64,000 nt of DNA from Campylobacter subantarcticus LMG 24377 (lineage in GTDB: Bacteria > Campylobacterota > Campylobacteria > Campylobacterales > Campylobacteraceae), in the NCBI RefSeq assembly GCF_000816305.1, contig NZ_CP007773.1, positions 1,240,001-1,304,000 of the forward strand, read 5' to 3'. The notes under the pieces were generated by a model. It did no database searches. It was not told the origin of the DNA and worked only from the letters and a program-made list of their open reading frames with translations. Positions within the stretch are counted from its first letter, which is position 1, and each line of letters begins with the position of its first letter. Of this stretch, positions 18,024 through 28,739 are shown one piece after another. The position numbers and the translations under genes are program-made.

Positions 18024-18056
18024 TTTCTTTCTAATTTTAACTTTCAAGGAAAAACT

Positions 18057-19181
18057 ATGTTTGGAAAAAGTCAATTAAAACAAGACTTTGAAGATTTACA
18101 AAATAAAATCAAAAAGCTAGAAGAGGAAAATAAAAAACTTCTTTTAGAAAAACAAGAACTAATCGAAAAATACGAAAAACAAACCCAAAAAGATTGCGGG
18201 AAAAATGCACTTGAAACTCATCTTTTAGAGATGTTGCTAAATGGAGTATTAAAAGGCATATCAAATGTGCAAAGCGATATGCAAGAAAATGTAAATAAAG
18301 CAGAGATGATTTCTCAGTATTCTGACTCATCATTAAAAGATATGCAAGAGTTAAATTCCATCACTCAATCAATCATATCTTCACTACAAAGCATTATCGA
18401 ATCAGCTAATCGTTCAAGAGATACAGCTGGCAATTTACACCGTAGTGTTGATGAAATTACCAATGTAATCAATCTCATTAAAGATGTATCAGACCAAACC
18501 AATCTTTTGGCATTAAATGCTGCTATTGAAGCTGCACGTGCAGGTGAACATGGCCGTGGTTTTGCTGTAGTTGCTGATGAAGTTAGAAAACTTGCAGAAA
18601 AAACACAAAAAGCAACTTCTGAAGTAGAATTAAATATTAATCTATTAAAACAAAATGCAGATGAAATGTATGGACAAAGTGAACAAGTAGAAAAAGTATC
18701 ACTTGAATCAAATGAACATATTATAAAATTCTCTAATAATTTTACTCAATTAATTTCTAATGCAAATTCAACTAGTTCACACGCTAAGAGCATTACTTCT
18801 GAGATTTTTATATCGCTAGCAAAATTAGATCATATCGCTTTTAAATTAAATGGTTACAATGAAATCATTCATGCATCAGGAAAAACGCTTTCTGATCACT
18901 TAAGTTGTAGACTTGCAAAATGGATTTCAGGCGTGGGCAAAGAAAAATTTTCTAATGGAAGAGCTTTTGGTAAATTAAATTTACCACACCAAAAAGTACA
19001 TGAAAATATTAATCAAGCTGTTGCCTTAGCACACAATGAAAACACAGGTAATGAATTAGTCCAAAATCAAATTCTAGACAAATGCTCTAATGCCGAAAAA
19101 GCCTCTGAAGATTTATTTGTAATCTTTAAAGAAATGCTTGATGAAAAAGACCCAAGCGTTGAGAATAAAGAAGAAAAATAA
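18057..19181 (+). CDS. Cytosolic methyl-accepting chemotaxis protein with C-terminal CZB domain
   Basis: The 374-residue receptor has no signal or membrane segment and begins with a coiled coil (about 5-45). The MCP signalling hairpin is intact, with [36 protein letters not shown] split around residues 146-181. The C-terminal part is a CZB (chemoreceptor zinc-binding) domain with H259, C284 in [10 protein letters not shown], and H311/H315 as likely zinc ligands. Known CZB proteins sense zinc or oxidants such as HOCl through the cysteine. It resembles the group C transducer-like proteins of C. jejuni (Tlp6 by position). The ligand is unknown. Confidence 0.9.
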   Translation: MFGKSQLKQDFEDLQNKIKKLEEENKKLLLEKQELIEKYEKQTQKDCGKNALETHLLEMLLNGVLKGISNVQSDMQENVNKAEMISQYSDSSLKDMQELNSITQSIISSLQSIIESANRSRDTAGNLHRSVDEITNVINLIKDVSDQTNLLALNAAIEAARAGEHGRGFAVVADEVRKLAEKTQKATSEVELNINLLKQNADEMYGQSEQVEKVSLESNEHIIKFSNNFTQLISNANSTSSHAKSITSEIFISLAKLDHIAFKLNGYNEIIHASGKTLSDHLSCRLAKWISGVGKEKFSNGRAFGKLNLPHQKVHENINQAVALAHNENTGNELVQNQILDKCSNAEKASEDLFVIFKEMLDEKDPSVENKEEK

Positions 19182-19208
19182 AAGGTAAGATTTTTAATTC
19201 TTACCTTT
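19181..19208. terminator. Hairpin between convergent chemoreceptor and Nudix genes
   Basis: AAAGGTAAGA and TCTTACCTTT form a perfect 10-bp stem around an 8-base T-rich loop. It starts at the chemoreceptor stop codon and covers the Nudix stop codon. Confidence 0.65.
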
Positions 19209-19763
19209 AAACCATAAATACGCATATTCTAGCAAAGGGGTTTTGATAGAATTTTCTTTAGAAAATTGCTCAAAATCTTTTCTTTTTATCCAAATGGCTT
19301 GAATATCCTCTCCATCAATTCCACCACCATGACTAATTTTATCATCTTCATTAATTTCAGCATAAAATAAAAACTGTCTACTTACACCCGAACCAAAACC
19401 TGTATAAAACTCTCCTATTTTTTCTACAAGTTTAGGAGTATAACCTAACTCTTCTATACATTCTTCTTTAGCTATTTCCTCTAAACTCAAATTTTTATCA
19501 ACAAGCCCTGAACAAAGTTCTATACTAAATCCCATCTCATCAAATTTTAAATTATTACGTTTTTGATAATCCCATAAAGGAATTCTAAATTGTTTTACAA
19601 AAATAAAAGAATCCTTTTGAGTATGATATAAAAAAACAGAAACACTATCTAATACTTCTATAAAATCCCAAGTATATTTTTTATTATCTTTACCTATATA
19701 AGTGTATCTTTTAGGTTTAATGTATTTTGAGTTGGAAAATTGCTCTTCTTGCAAATTTTTCAT
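19194..19763 (-). CDS. Nudix hydrolase, NUDT14-like (UDP-sugar/ADP-ribose diphosphatase)
   Basis: The 189-residue protein carries a Nudix box, ELCSGLVDKNLSLEE followed by EECIEELGY, with the helix glutamates for Mg2+ binding present and the usual Arg of REUXEEXGU replaced by Glu. FVKQFR before the box and TGFGSGVSRQFLFYAEI plus a GGG segment after it resemble the NUDT14 type, which hydrolyses UDP-glucose and ADP-ribose. Substrate choice cannot be read from sequence alone. It is a single gene facing the chemoreceptor. Confidence 0.82.
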   Translation of the reverse strand: MKNLQEEQFSNSKYIKPKRYTYIGKDNKKYTWDFIEVLDSVSVFLYHTQKDSFIFVKQFRIPLWDYQKRNNLKFDEMGFSIELCSGLVDKNLSLEEIAKEECIEELGYTPKLVEKIGEFYTGFGSGVSRQFLFYAEINEDDKISHGGGIDGEDIQAIWIKRKDFEQFSKENSIKTPLLEYAYLWFKGKN

Positions 19764-19829
19764 GTAAAATCCTTGTAATTTTACATCTATTATAGCAAAA
19801 ATAAAAATCAGTGTAGAAAAATAAAGAGT

Positions 19830-19855
19830 GAGTTACTTTACATAAAAAGCAACTC
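19830..19855 (-). terminator. Likely terminator of groESL
   Basis: On the minus strand GAGTTGCTTT pairs with AAAGTAACTC (one G-U) across a 6-base loop, followed by a U-rich run. It lies 22 bases beyond the groEL stop. Confidence 0.55.
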
Positions 19856-19876
19856 AAAAGTAGCAAAAAGATGGTA

Positions 19877-21517
<1,641 letters not shown>

Positions 21518-21529
21518 CTATCCTTTTTT

Positions 21530-21790
21530 TTATTTAATAATCCCTAAAACATCTTCAACATTAAGAACTAAATACTCTTCATTATCAAGTTTAATCTCTG
21601 TTCCACCATATTTTGCAAACATTACTTTATCGCTTACTTTGATATCTTCTATTTCTTTACTTACTGCAACAACTTCACCATTTAATGGTTTTTCTTTAGC
21701 ATTATCTGGTATAATAATCCCAGAAGCAGTAGTTTTCATTTCTTCTAAGCGTTTTACTAAAATGCGCTTTCCTAGAGGTTGAAAATTCAT
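21530..21790 (-). CDS. groS: Co-chaperonin GroES
   Basis: The 86-residue protein begins [16 protein letters not shown] and contains the mobile-loop region [16 protein letters not shown] and the roof segment, as in typical GroES. It caps the GroEL chamber. It is the first gene of the groESL operon, with an AAGGAT ribosome site and a CIRCE element in its leader. Confidence 0.97.
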   Translation of the reverse strand: MNFQPLGKRILVKRLEEMKTTASGIIIPDNAKEKPLNGEVVAVSKEIEDIKVSDKVMFAKYGGTEIKLDNEEYLVLNVEDVLGIIK

Positions 21791-21818
21791 TTTTTATCCT
21801 TTCTAAAATGTGCCAATT

Positions 21819-21845
21819 TTAGCACTCTTTGTTTTTGAGTGAAAG
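21819..21845. promoter_or_regulatory. CIRCE operator (HrcA binding site)
   Basis: On the plus strand TTAGCACTC-N9-GAGTGAAAG matches the CIRCE consensus TTAGCACTC-N9-GAGTGCTAA, perfect in one arm and in five positions of the other. It lies between the -10 box and the groES start, where HrcA binding would block transcription. Confidence 0.85.
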
Positions 21846-21846
21846 A

Positions 21847-21875
21847 ATTATACATTAAAGAAAGTTAATTGTCAA
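21847..21875 (-). promoter_or_regulatory. Consensus sigma70 promoter of groESL
   Basis: On the minus strand TTGACA (21875-21870) and TATAAT (21852-21847) are separated by 17 bases, a perfect -35/-10 pair. This is rare in Campylobacter, where -35 boxes are usually absent. Confidence 0.8.
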
Positions 21876-21952
21876 TAAATTAAGTAAAATATATCATATA
21901 AGTTTAGTCTATTACACTAAATTTTTATGATATATCATTATAAAGGTTTCTC

Positions 21953-24496
21953 ATGAAAAAAATTCTTTACATTCTTTTAGGCGTAGTGTGTGCGGCATTA
22001 CTAGCTATATATACATTATTATTTACAAGTATAGGCAACGCTTTTTTAAAGCCAAGAATCGAAACGATTATTGCTCAAAAAAGCGGTATGAATGTTAAAT
22101 TTGAAAATTTTAAAATTAGTTTTTCACAACTTGACATTAAAGCAAATATTGATGATAAATTTTTTGCTAACATAGAAGGTGATATATCACCTTTAAGACT
22201 AGGATTTGGTCTAAACTATCTTTTAGGACTTAAACAAAATTATATTCAAGAACTTGGTTTAAAAAGCAATAAAGATTTTACATTTAAGGGTAATGTTGTA
22301 GGTAAAAGTAGCGAGTTTTCAATAAAAGGTAATGGATTTTTATTTGATTCTAATCTTAGCTTAGATGCAAAAATCGTTGATTTTTCTCCTATAAATCTTG
22401 AATTTATTGGTAAAAATATAGATTTAGCTCAAATTTTAGATTTTGCTAATCTACCAAGATACGCTCAAGGAAAAATTAGTATTATAAGCGATATACAAGC
22501 TAAAGATTTAAAACAAAATGGTAATACTTTGATTAATTTTTACACAAGTTCTATCAATAATACTCTAATTGAAAAAGATTTTAATCTAAGCTTGCCAAAA
22601 CAAAGTTATATAAAAGGTGAGATAAGGTCTTTAATCCAAAACAATGAAGTTTTTTCTAAAAGTGAAATTTTAAGCAACTTCTTCAAACTTTATACACAAA
22701 AAAGTATCTATGATATAGCAAAACAAAGCTTAACTAGTGATTTTGATATCAAAATAGATGATTTGAATCAATTTTCAACCCTAGCCAAAATGAAACTCCA
22801 AGGTAAAAGTCAAATTCAAGGCAATTTACTTTTTGCAAACAATCAATTGCAAAAATTAGATGCTAACTTGCTTGGATTTGGTGGCAATTTAAAAGCTATT
22901 TTAGAAAATAGTAATCTTAACATCAACACAGCCGATATAGAAATAGCAGAGCTTTTAAAAACCATATCCATACCTGCTTTTATTAATTCTAAATTAATTT
23001 TAGATTTAAAGACACAAGGGCTTGATTTTAAAAATTTCAATCTAAATGCTAGGTTAAATAATGCAAATATAAATGTTATAGAATTTAAAAAACTAAGCAA
23101 TCTTGATTTTCCAAAAACAACTTTTAACTTACAAGCTAAAGCAAATGCGAAAAATTCTTTGATTGATTATGAAGCTTTACTTGATTCAAGCATAGCAAAA
23201 ATACCTCAACTAAAAGGCTCGTATAATCTTACAAACAAAGATTTAAAAGCACAAATTAGTGCTTTTGTGGATAATCTTAATAAATTAAAACCTTTAACCA
23301 AACAAGATCTCAATGGACCTTTAAATTTAGATGCCAAAGTTGATCTTAAGGCAAATCAAATTCAAAATTTTGATGCAAATATTAAGATCATGCAAGGCAT
23401 TATCAATGCAAAATCTAATGGGAAAAGTTTACAAGCAAAGGTTGATAATATAAAATTAGAACAACTTTTCCCTTTAATAGGACAAAAAGTTTTAGCATTT
23501 GGCGATGTAAATGCTGACATTGACTTAAAAACACTTGATTTTAACAATATTAATGGTGATTTTAAAGCCATTATTAATTCTTCTTTTAATGAAGTAGAAT
23601 TATCTAAGCTTTTAGAGAAAAAATTTCCAAAGAATACTTCAGCAAAAATCAATCTTGATGGAAAAATTTCTAAATCAATCATTGATTTTAACACTAAAGC
23701 TCTAAGTTCATTTGCAAATATTAATTCATTAAAAGGAAAATTTGATCTTAATGAAATGGCTCTGGCAAGTACTTATAGTATATCATTGCAAGATTTTTCT
23801 AAGCTAGGATTTTTAATTGATAGAAACTTAAAAGGTAAGGCTGATTTTGAAGGAAAATTTGATTTTAAAAATGCTTTAATAGATGCAAGTATTAATAGTA
23901 AAAATATATTCAATGGTTCATTAAATGCCACTTTAAAAAATAATATTTTTAACGCTAAAATGCAAAATACCGATCTTTCAAATTTAGCTCAAAGCTTAGA
24001 TTTGCCTGATTATTACCAAGCAAAATCAAATTTAAGCATTGATTATAATCTTTTAAAAGAAAGCGGTGTGGTGCTAATGAACTTAGCCGATGGACAACTT
24101 AAAAAAAACCTCATCACAGGTGCTTTAATGCTACTTTTACAAAAAGATATCACTCAAGATGTATATCGCAACGGCGAAGCTAAAATAAATATCAATAAAA
24201 ACCTCATAGATTTAAATTTAAACCTAATAGCCGATAGAAGCAATATAAATATTAGCAAAGGTAAGATTGATACAAAAAGCACAAAATTAAACATTCCTTT
24301 TAACATCGTCATTGATAGAGCAAATTTCAAAGGAATTATAAAAGGAACAACACAAGATCCTAAAGTAAGTCTTGATACAAAAAGTGTTATAAATTCTATT
24401 GTTAATACAATAGGTGGAAATACTGGTGATGGTGCTAAAAATACAGGTAAAAAAGTAGATCAAACAATAGATAGAATCTTTAACAAAATCTTCTAA
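21953..24496 (+). CDS. AsmA-like envelope protein
   Basis: The 847-residue protein has an N-terminal signal-anchor (about 4-26), then a long stretch of repeating beta-rich sequence with many spaced Asn/Asp/Lys positions and FxxL-type strands. It ends with an AsmA-type C-terminal region (GALMLLLQKDITQD through KGIIKGTTQDPKVSLD). AsmA/TamB/YhdP-like proteins form periplasmic beta-grooves that carry lipids or help outer-membrane assembly; this role is inferred for the present gene. A -10-like TATCAT lies inside the palindrome ATGATATATCAT (21927-21938). The gene diverges from groES and ends in a strong terminator. Confidence 0.7.
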   Translation: MKKILYILLGVVCAALLAIYTLLFTSIGNAFLKPRIETIIAQKSGMNVKFENFKISFSQLDIKANIDDKFFANIEGDISPLRLGFGLNYLLGLKQNYIQELGLKSNKDFTFKGNVVGKSSEFSIKGNGFLFDSNLSLDAKIVDFSPINLEFIGKNIDLAQILDFANLPRYAQGKISIISDIQAKDLKQNGNTLINFYTSSINNTLIEKDFNLSLPKQSYIKGEIRSLIQNNEVFSKSEILSNFFKLYTQKSIYDIAKQSLTSDFDIKIDDLNQFSTLAKMKLQGKSQIQGNLLFANNQLQKLDANLLGFGGNLKAILENSNLNINTADIEIAELLKTISIPAFINSKLILDLKTQGLDFKNFNLNARLNNANINVIEFKKLSNLDFPKTTFNLQAKANAKNSLIDYEALLDSSIAKIPQLKGSYNLTNKDLKAQISAFVDNLNKLKPLTKQDLNGPLNLDAKVDLKANQIQNFDANIKIMQGIINAKSNGKSLQAKVDNIKLEQLFPLIGQKVLAFGDVNADIDLKTLDFNNINGDFKAIINSSFNEVELSKLLEKKFPKNTSAKINLDGKISKSIIDFNTKALSSFANINSLKGKFDLNEMALASTYSISLQDFSKLGFLIDRNLKGKADFEGKFDFKNALIDASINSKNIFNGSLNATLKNNIFNAKMQNTDLSNLAQSLDLPDYYQAKSNLSIDYNLLKESGVVLMNLADGQLKKNLITGALMLLLQKDITQDVYRNGEAKININKNLIDLNLNLIADRSNINISKGKIDTKSTKLNIPFNIVIDRANFKGIIKGTTQDPKVSLDTKSVINSIVNTIGGNTGDGAKNTGKKVDQTIDRIFNKIF

Positions 24497-24499
24497 TAC

Positions 24500-24527
24500 A
24501 TCTAGCCTTAAAAAGGCTAGATTTTTT
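24500..24527. terminator. Rho-independent terminator between asmA-like gene and hpf
   Basis: ATCTAGCCTT and AAGGCTAGAT form a perfect 10-bp stem with an AAA loop, followed by TTTTT. It is a strong intrinsic terminator for the plus-strand gene and also abuts the hpf stop codon. Confidence 0.85.
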
Positions 24528-25044
24528 AAAATAAACCAAATTTACCATCTTTTTTCTTATATAACATCCTCATTTTTGCATCTATATCATTAAAAACTAA
24601 AAATATATCTTTGCTTGCTTTTAATTTTTCCAATGCTTCTTCAATTTCTAAAGGTTTATATAGTTCAAGCTCCATTGGAACTATCTCATCTTCCTCAATC
24701 ACACTTGGCAATACTAAATTTTCTTTTATCTCATCTTGATGCTTATGGGTGATATTTTTATCATGCAATCTTCTTAAAACCTTAGAAATTCTATCAATAG
24801 CTAAATCTATAGCAGCATACAAATCTTTATCCTTTTGCTTTACAACCACTGTGTTAATACCGGCTAGGTTAATACTAAATTCAACCCAAAATCCTTTCTT
24901 TCCATGCCTTTCATCAGCACTTATAACACAACGCGCAGAAATCACATCTAAGCCGTATTTACTTAAAGCATCAAAGCTTTTTTCCACATACTCTTTTATA
25001 GACTCAGTTAACTCAAATTGTTTTCCAACTATACTTGTATTCAT
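24526..25044 (-). CDS. hpf: Ribosome hibernation-promoting factor, long form
   Basis: Long HPF binds the 30S subunit and dimerises ribosomes into inactive 100S particles in stationary phase. The 172-residue protein has an N-terminal ribosome-binding domain (SIVGKQFELTESIKEYVEKS onward) and a C-terminal dimerisation domain (about 110-172, with EALEKLKASKDIFLVFNDID). I start at the ATG at 25044 because the AGGAG site lies 5 bases before it; a GTG one codon earlier is only 2 bases away. It is a single gene with its own promoter. Confidence 0.93.
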   Translation of the reverse strand: MNTSIVGKQFELTESIKEYVEKSFDALSKYGLDVISARCVISADERHGKKGFWVEFSINLAGINTVVVKQKDKDLYAAIDLAIDRISKVLRRLHDKNITHKHQDEIKENLVLPSVIEEDEIVPMELELYKPLEIEEALEKLKASKDIFLVFNDIDAKMRMLYKKKDGKFGLF

Positions 25045-25072
25045 CACTTCTCCTTTTTATGAAGTTAAATAC

Positions 25073-25078
25073 ATTATA
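25073..25078 (-). promoter_or_regulatory. -10 element of hpf
   Basis: Minus-strand TATAAT, G-extended as GTGCTATAAT, lies about 28 bases upstream of the hpf ATG. Confidence 0.55.
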
Positions 25079-25122
25079 GCACTTTAATCGTAAAAAATTA
25101 ACTTTTTAAATAAAAAATAAAT

Positions 25123-25803
25123 TTAAAATTTTAAAGGATCTAAAATAAACACACCATCTGCTGAAAGTTTTTTACCTTGAAAATGCATTTTACAAAAAGA
25201 AACAATTAAAGCATGAAAAATTTGATAAAGCTCATATAATTTACATTCTTTTTTTAATAAAACATTTAATTCATTTTGATTTTTAGCTATATCTTTTTTA
25301 AAAAAATCAGCTAGCTCATCATAGCTTTGATACTCACAGCCCAAATAATTAGCTATTTTTGCACTATAAGCATCAACTACCAAAACTTCCTTTTTACATA
25401 TATAATTTAAAATTCCATCTACGCTTTCTTGGCCAAAACCCTTAATGCTTAAAATCCACTCTCTATCTACTTGCACTTTAAAATCTTCAAAAGAATCAAA
25501 ATCTTGAAAAAACTTTTGGGTAAAATTTTGTATATACTTTGTCTTGGTATTATAAAACCCACTAGGCTTAATCAAAAGTACTATTTCTTGCGTATTTAAT
25601 CTATGTAAATCCTCTAGCGTGGTAATGTTTGCTTGTTTTAAATTTACCAAAGCTTTTAATACATTTTTCCAGTTTGTATTTTGAGTTAATACTACAGATA
25701 CTAAAATTTCAAATTCGCTTAGACCATTATTTTCAAGCCATTCAAAATCCTTGTATTTTATATTTGCATTAATTAAAGCTTTAAAAATTTCATATCCACT
25801 CAT
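25123..25803 (-). CDS. HhH-GPD DNA glycosylase, MagIII-like (3-methyladenine type)
   Basis: The 226-residue protein is a helix-hairpin-helix base-excision glycosylase. LTQNTNWKNVLKALVNL (about 39-55) is close to the signature of Helicobacter pylori MagIII. The HhH motif is ILSIKGFGQESVDG (about 117-130) and the catalytic aspartate is probably D144 in VVDAYS. The position of the lyase lysine in Nth is occupied by Glu126, and there is no four-cysteine iron-sulfur loop, so it should be a monofunctional alkyl-base glycosylase. Its start overlaps the mfd stop (ATGA), coupling it to transcription-repair coupling factor. Confidence 0.8.
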   Translation of the reverse strand: MSGYEIFKALINANIKYKDFEWLENNGLSEFEILVSVVLTQNTNWKNVLKALVNLKQANITTLEDLHRLNTQEIVLLIKPSGFYNTKTKYIQNFTQKFFQDFDSFEDFKVQVDREWILSIKGFGQESVDGILNYICKKEVLVVDAYSAKIANYLGCEYQSYDELADFFKKDIAKNQNELNVLLKKECKLYELYQIFHALIVSFCKMHFQGKKLSADGVFILDPLKF

Positions 25804-28739
25804 GCTTTTTCATTCTTTCTTAAATGCATCAAAATAGCCTCAATCACATCATCATCATCTTTACTTTTTGCTTTAATAACTTCTTTACTCTCATCATCTT
25901 TTACAAAACAAATATTTTGCTCATAATTGCTCACTAGTTTATAATGCTTGCTAGCTAAAATTTTTATGATGATTAAATCCAAAAACTGCTTAGTAAAAAT
26001 ATCAGGCCTGCCAAAACGATCATTCATCTCACCTTCTATCTCATATACTTCATTTGCACTCATGCATTTACTAAGTCTTCTATAAAGTTCCAATCTCAAA
26101 CGATCTTCACTAATATATTCACTATTTAAAAAAGCATTGATGTTAAGTTTGAGATCTATTTTATTCTCTTTAATTTCTTCTTTTTTGCTTAGCTTGTTAA
26201 TCTCATCTTCAAGCATTTTAAGATATAAACTATAACCAATTTGCTCTATATGCCCGCTTTGATCCACGCCTAATAAATTTCCACCACCACGAATTTCTAA
26301 ATCATGATAAGCAAGCACGCTTCCTGAACCCAAATAAGAATTACTCTCTAAACTCGTAAGTCTTTTTAAAGAATCTTTTGTGATTTTTTCCTTATCCTCA
26401 ATCAGAAAATAACAATATCCTTGCTTAGAGCTACGCCCTACTCTTCCTCTAAGTTGATGCAAATCAGCCATACCAAAACGATCTGAATTTTCTACTATGA
26501 TAGTATTTGCATTTGCTAAATCAATACCACTTTCTACTATAGAAGTACAAAGCAATAAATCATATTCTTTATTTTCAAATTTAAGCATTTCTTCTTCTGT
26601 GGTTTTTGCATCAATTTTTGAATGCAAAATCAAAATTTTTAAATTCGGAAATAAATCTAAAAGATATTTTTTACACCCATCAATACTTGCTATATGGTTG
26701 TGAATGTAAAAAATTTGCCCTACTCTTCTTAATTCTCTTGAAATGGCTTCTTTAATCAAAGCATCATTACTTTCTCTAACAAAGGTACGCACATCCAAAC
26801 GATCTTCAGGTGGAGTTTGTAAAACACTATATGATTTTAAAGAACTAAGAGCTTGATTTAAGCTTCTTGGTATAGGCGTTGCCGACATAGATAGAATATG
26901 TGAATTTTTACTTAGTTCTTTGAGCTTTTCTTTTTGCTTTACACCAAATTTATGCTCCTCATCTATCACAACTAAACCTAAATTTTCACACTCAACTCCT
27001 AAAAGAGAATGTGTTCCAACTACCACACAAGGCTTATTTTCTTTTAAAAGTGCTAAAATTTGTTTTTTTTCTTTAGCACTAGTAAAACGATCTAGTTTAA
27101 AAATTTCTATATCAAAAGGATCAAATCTTCGCTTTAAAGTTTTAAAATGCTGCGCTGAAAGTAAGGTTGTTGGCACAAAAAACAAAGCCGTATAACCACT
27201 TTTTAAACATGTAAAAATAGCATTCATAGCGATTTCTGTTTTACCAAAACCCACATCACCGCTTAGCAGCCTATCCATTACTTGAGAGCTTTTTAAATCT
27301 TGAGTAATTTCTTGACAAACTTGACTTTGATCTTTAGTATAAAAAAAACCTGCCTTACCGATGAATTCATCTTGTAATTCTTGAGAAATTTTTAATTCTT
27401 TTGCTTTTATCAAAGTTCTAGCTGCTGCTAAAGAAACTATATTAAAAGCAATAGCAAAAAGTTTTTCTTTTAATCTTTCTTTGATCTTTAAAAAACTTCC
27501 TTTTCCAAGCTTATCAAGTAAAGGCACACCACCACTTGCACCGATATATTTATCAATCATATATAAATTTTCCACAGGTAATAAAAGCTTATCGTTATTT
27601 AAATACCCAAGCGCCACAAATTCTTTTCTAGCTCCTGCTATTGCAATGATTTCAAGTCCTAGAAATTTAGCTATACCATAATCTTCATGTACAACAAAAT
27701 CCCCAATTCTAAGCTCATCTATCACCAAGCTTGCTTTTCTAACTCTTTTACTTTTTTCTTTTTTATTTAAAGAGATGATAAGCTCATCTTGAGCAATTAG
27801 GTTGATTCTTTCTTGAGATATTTTTAATTTAATATTTGAAAATTCTTGTAAATTCAAAGCTTTAAATAAAGCTTCATTTTTTGCCAAAATAGTAATTTTT
27901 TTATCTTTGTGAAAAGTGAAAAAATCATGATTATAAGAGCTTATTAAATCTTTATAAAATCTTGGCTCAGGTAAAATATTTTGATTAATTTTGCTAATAT
28001 CTTCTTCAAAATCATTTGTATCAAAATTTTTTACACTCACAAAATTTAAATCTAAATAATCATAAAAATCATCAACACACCAAAAGCCTATAGAATTAAC
28101 ATCATTAATAATGCTTTGGCTTTGAAAATTTTGAATTTTTTCTTGTAAATTTTCGTATTGCTCTTGATTAAAAGCACTCAAAAATGGACAAATTTCAATT
28201 TTTGAAAGTTCGTTTGGGATTGATTTTTGTGTATGAATATCAAAATATCTTATGCTTTCTATCTCATCTGAAAAAAGCAAAATTCTAAAAGGTTGTTCTT
28301 CATTAATCGCAAAAATATCTATAATATCCCCACGTATTGAAACTTCACCCTTATCTTGAACTATATCTACAAATTCATACCCACTATGTAAAATTTCTTC
28401 TTTAAATTTCTCTAAAACAAGAAGCGAATTTCTTTTAAGAATAATGTTTTTTAGATGCTTTTTTCCGGGGAGTTTTTGTAAGATTGTTTTTATAGGAGAA
28501 ATTAAAATTTTATTTTTATCTTCTTTATGATAAGCATTTAATACTTTACAAATTTCAAAAAGCTCTTTAGAAAAAGAGCGCAAATCACTACCAAATTCTG
28601 CTCTAAAATCAGGTAAAACAAAGGTCTTGAAATTTAGAAATAAGCAAACTTGAGCTAATTCATCTGCTTCTTTATCATTTTCACAAATAATAAGCTCAGG
28701 TTGGTTGATTAATAAGTATTCGTATAATTTAGCTTGCAT
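25800..28739 (-). CDS. mfd: Transcription-repair coupling factor Mfd
   Basis: Mfd removes stalled RNA polymerase and recruits UvrA. The 979-residue protein has the RNA-polymerase-interaction segment (IGDFVVHEDYGIAKFLGLE), superfamily 2 helicase motifs GDVGFGKTEIA (Walker A), VIDEEHKFG and SMSATPIPR, the QLRGRVGRS motif and a C-terminal TRCF domain. It is somewhat shorter than the 1148-residue E. coli protein, as in other Campylobacter. It overlaps the bactofilin gene by 11 bases. Confidence 0.96.
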   Translation of the reverse strand: MQAKLYEYLLINQPELIICENDKEADELAQVCLFLNFKTFVLPDFRAEFGSDLRSFSKELFEICKVLNAYHKEDKNKILISPIKTILQKLPGKKHLKNIILKRNSLLVLEKFKEEILHSGYEFVDIVQDKGEVSIRGDIIDIFAINEEQPFRILLFSDEIESIRYFDIHTQKSIPNELSKIEICPFLSAFNQEQYENLQEKIQNFQSQSIINDVNSIGFWCVDDFYDYLDLNFVSVKNFDTNDFEEDISKINQNILPEPRFYKDLISSYNHDFFTFHKDKKITILAKNEALFKALNLQEFSNIKLKISQERINLIAQDELIISLNKKEKSKRVRKASLVIDELRIGDFVVHEDYGIAKFLGLEIIAIAGARKEFVALGYLNNDKLLLPVENLYMIDKYIGASGGVPLLDKLGKGSFLKIKERLKEKLFAIAFNIVSLAAARTLIKAKELKISQELQDEFIGKAGFFYTKDQSQVCQEITQDLKSSQVMDRLLSGDVGFGKTEIAMNAIFTCLKSGYTALFFVPTTLLSAQHFKTLKRRFDPFDIEIFKLDRFTSAKEKKQILALLKENKPCVVVGTHSLLGVECENLGLVVIDEEHKFGVKQKEKLKELSKNSHILSMSATPIPRSLNQALSSLKSYSVLQTPPEDRLDVRTFVRESNDALIKEAISRELRRVGQIFYIHNHIASIDGCKKYLLDLFPNLKILILHSKIDAKTTEEEMLKFENKEYDLLLCTSIVESGIDLANANTIIVENSDRFGMADLHQLRGRVGRSSKQGYCYFLIEDKEKITKDSLKRLTSLESNSYLGSGSVLAYHDLEIRGGGNLLGVDQSGHIEQIGYSLYLKMLEDEINKLSKKEEIKENKIDLKLNINAFLNSEYISEDRLRLELYRRLSKCMSANEVYEIEGEMNDRFGRPDIFTKQFLDLIIIKILASKHYKLVSNYEQNICFVKDDESKEVIKAKSKDDDDVIEAILMHLRKNEKA

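Noticed and set aside
21889-21938. Repeated ATATATCAT and palindrome ATGATATATCAT upstream of the AsmA-like gene
   Set aside because: The simple AT composition makes chance occurrence likely; part of it is probably the -10 region.
25045-25047. GTG start of hpf one codon upstream
   Set aside because: The AGGAG site is only 2 bases away from the GTG, while the following ATG is 5 bases away.
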